Both the position numbers and the translations under genes were made by a program. This document shows positions 63,010-64,000 of a stretch of DNA of 64,000 nucleotides, piece after piece (position 1 is the stretch's first letter; every line of letters starts with the position of its first letter). The stretch lies in assembly GCA_026413225.1 (NCBI GenBank), contig CM048557.1:61122987-61186986 (forward strand), given 5' to 3'. Source of the DNA: Otis tarda (Eukaryota; Chordata; Aves; Otidiformes; Otididae). The notes under the pieces were generated by a model that was given only the letters and a program-made list of their open reading frames with translations, was not told the DNA's origin and did no database searches.

Positions 63010-64000
63010 AACAGTATCATTAAGCTTAAAATGGCAGGATTCCCTGGGCTATGTTCTTGTTGCATGTTTGCAAATCTGAAGCCCGGACGGCGGCCCAGAG
63101 CATCTGTGGCATCCCACAAGGTACATGTGGCATCCTGCAGGCAGTCATCACAGGTCTCAGCTGGGAGGCAGCAGGTTTCAAACACATGGGAACAACCATT
63201 GCAGCTGCCGCTTCCCAGCTCAGACCAGCACCAGGATGGTCCTTTTCCTATCCAGTGCGAGCCATGGCAGGATTGAAGCTGGACTCATTGGTTTGATGAC
63301 AGAAAAGGGTGGAAGAAAGCTGCTTGAGGAGTGCCAGTCTGCTAAGAAGCAGTTTCCTTGCTGCCTCCCAGCTGTGCACCACAGCATTCCTGCAGCAGCC
63401 CATCAGCAAATCTCCCTTTCCTGCACGGCTGCCAAACACAACCCGGAGGTGACACGGAAAGCTTCATAGCTAGACCTTACACTCTGGACTGAACGTTTAT
63501 CTACTGTTTATCTACACTGTTAAAAGGAATATGTGCATGTGTGTGGGTAAGCTGAATATTAATACCTGGTATTAGGAAGTTAATTTCCAAAGAACCGTAA
63601 AATACACTATTTCTTTGTATCTTATATTTGAAGACTTGCTGGTGTACCACTATACTGTTACAATATCTTCAGTAGTAGTATGTGTTTTCTTTTCTTTAAA
63701 CAATCATCCAGCAGTTCAAAGATCATGTTTTAAAGCTCTTTCATTCAGTGAGAGAAGGGAAAGTCCTAAATCATTCCTATTGTGTTTTTCCACATTAAAG
63801 AGCAATAACTAAGAACAACAGGACCTAATCTATTCCATGTTTTTCTGTCCCTCTAGCGACATGTTACAGGAATGACTTTAGTTGACATTTTGTCCTACAG
63901 AAAAAGCAGGCTTTCAAAAGACACAAAACTGTGCCAGCACCTAACTCCACAGAATATGTTCTCTGAGACTTCACTTTTTTATAAAGGAATTTCCAGAAAT
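63010..64000. other. Unique noncoding DNA, no gene seen
   Basis: Downstream flank of the CR1. A GC-richer stretch at 63030-63470 gives three overlapping plus-strand frames and one minus-strand frame with no domain. The window ends in AT-rich unique DNA. Confidence 0.5.

Noticed and set aside
1-64000. CRISPR array, operon, phage or bacterial mobile system
   Set aside because: No spaced direct repeats, no compact gene arrays and no bacterial coding features; all evidence points to avian nuclear DNA.

Overview
This is bird nuclear DNA. It carries several CR1 LINEs whose 3' ends finish in the avian (ATTCTATG)n octamer tail. It also carries a solo LTR of a type widespread in birds, opening TGTCCTGGTTTTGG and closing in CA. 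No bacterial or viral gene organisation is present. The two youngest CR1 copies resemble reverse transcriptase fragments annotated in many neognath genomes, so a neognath is likely, but the species cannot be named from the sequence.

No host protein-coding gene can be supported. Nearly all open frames of 60-140 codons are chance frames in AT-rich unique DNA, or shadows of repeats or GC-rich patches. One 111-bp stretch at 25501-25611 has exon-like borders and is reported as a weak candidate only. The window reads as intergenic or long-intron sequence.

Layout: 1-14965 is unique DNA with two MIR-like SINE remnants, an old CR1 (8550-9153) and an L2/L3-like scrap (11078-11175). A solo ERVL-type LTR lies at 14966-15594. 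15595-22626 holds a MIR-like remnant and a very decayed CR1-type RT (19700-20830). 22627-23824 is a young CR1 fragment of RT only, missing both ends. 23825-35424 is mostly unique, with a 30-bp tandem duplication, a 38-bp CR1 tail and an unusual interleaved inverted repeat. 35425-35802 is a minus-strand CR1, and 38462-39225 an old CR1. 39226-57129 is the longest unique tract. It holds several stretches with dense homeodomain, POU, RFX, GATA, CRE and PBX-type motifs that could be enhancers, plus two MIR-like remnants, a 72-bp CR1 tail and a Z-DNA-prone run. 57130-57530 is an ancient L3-like LINE remnant. 59281-59634 is a 354-nt uninterrupted homopurine microsatellite. 60386-63009 holds two CR1 copies in the same orientation; the second, about 2.4 kb, keeps part of the endonuclease, most of the RT and the 3' tail.

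Nothing here looks like a new multigene system. The best leads are the motif-dense noncoding blocks (56729-56770, 41760-42360, 44031-44400), the homopurine tract, the CR1 junction at 60626-60690 and the possible exon. Repeat family calls come from recalled consensus sequences, not from a database search.
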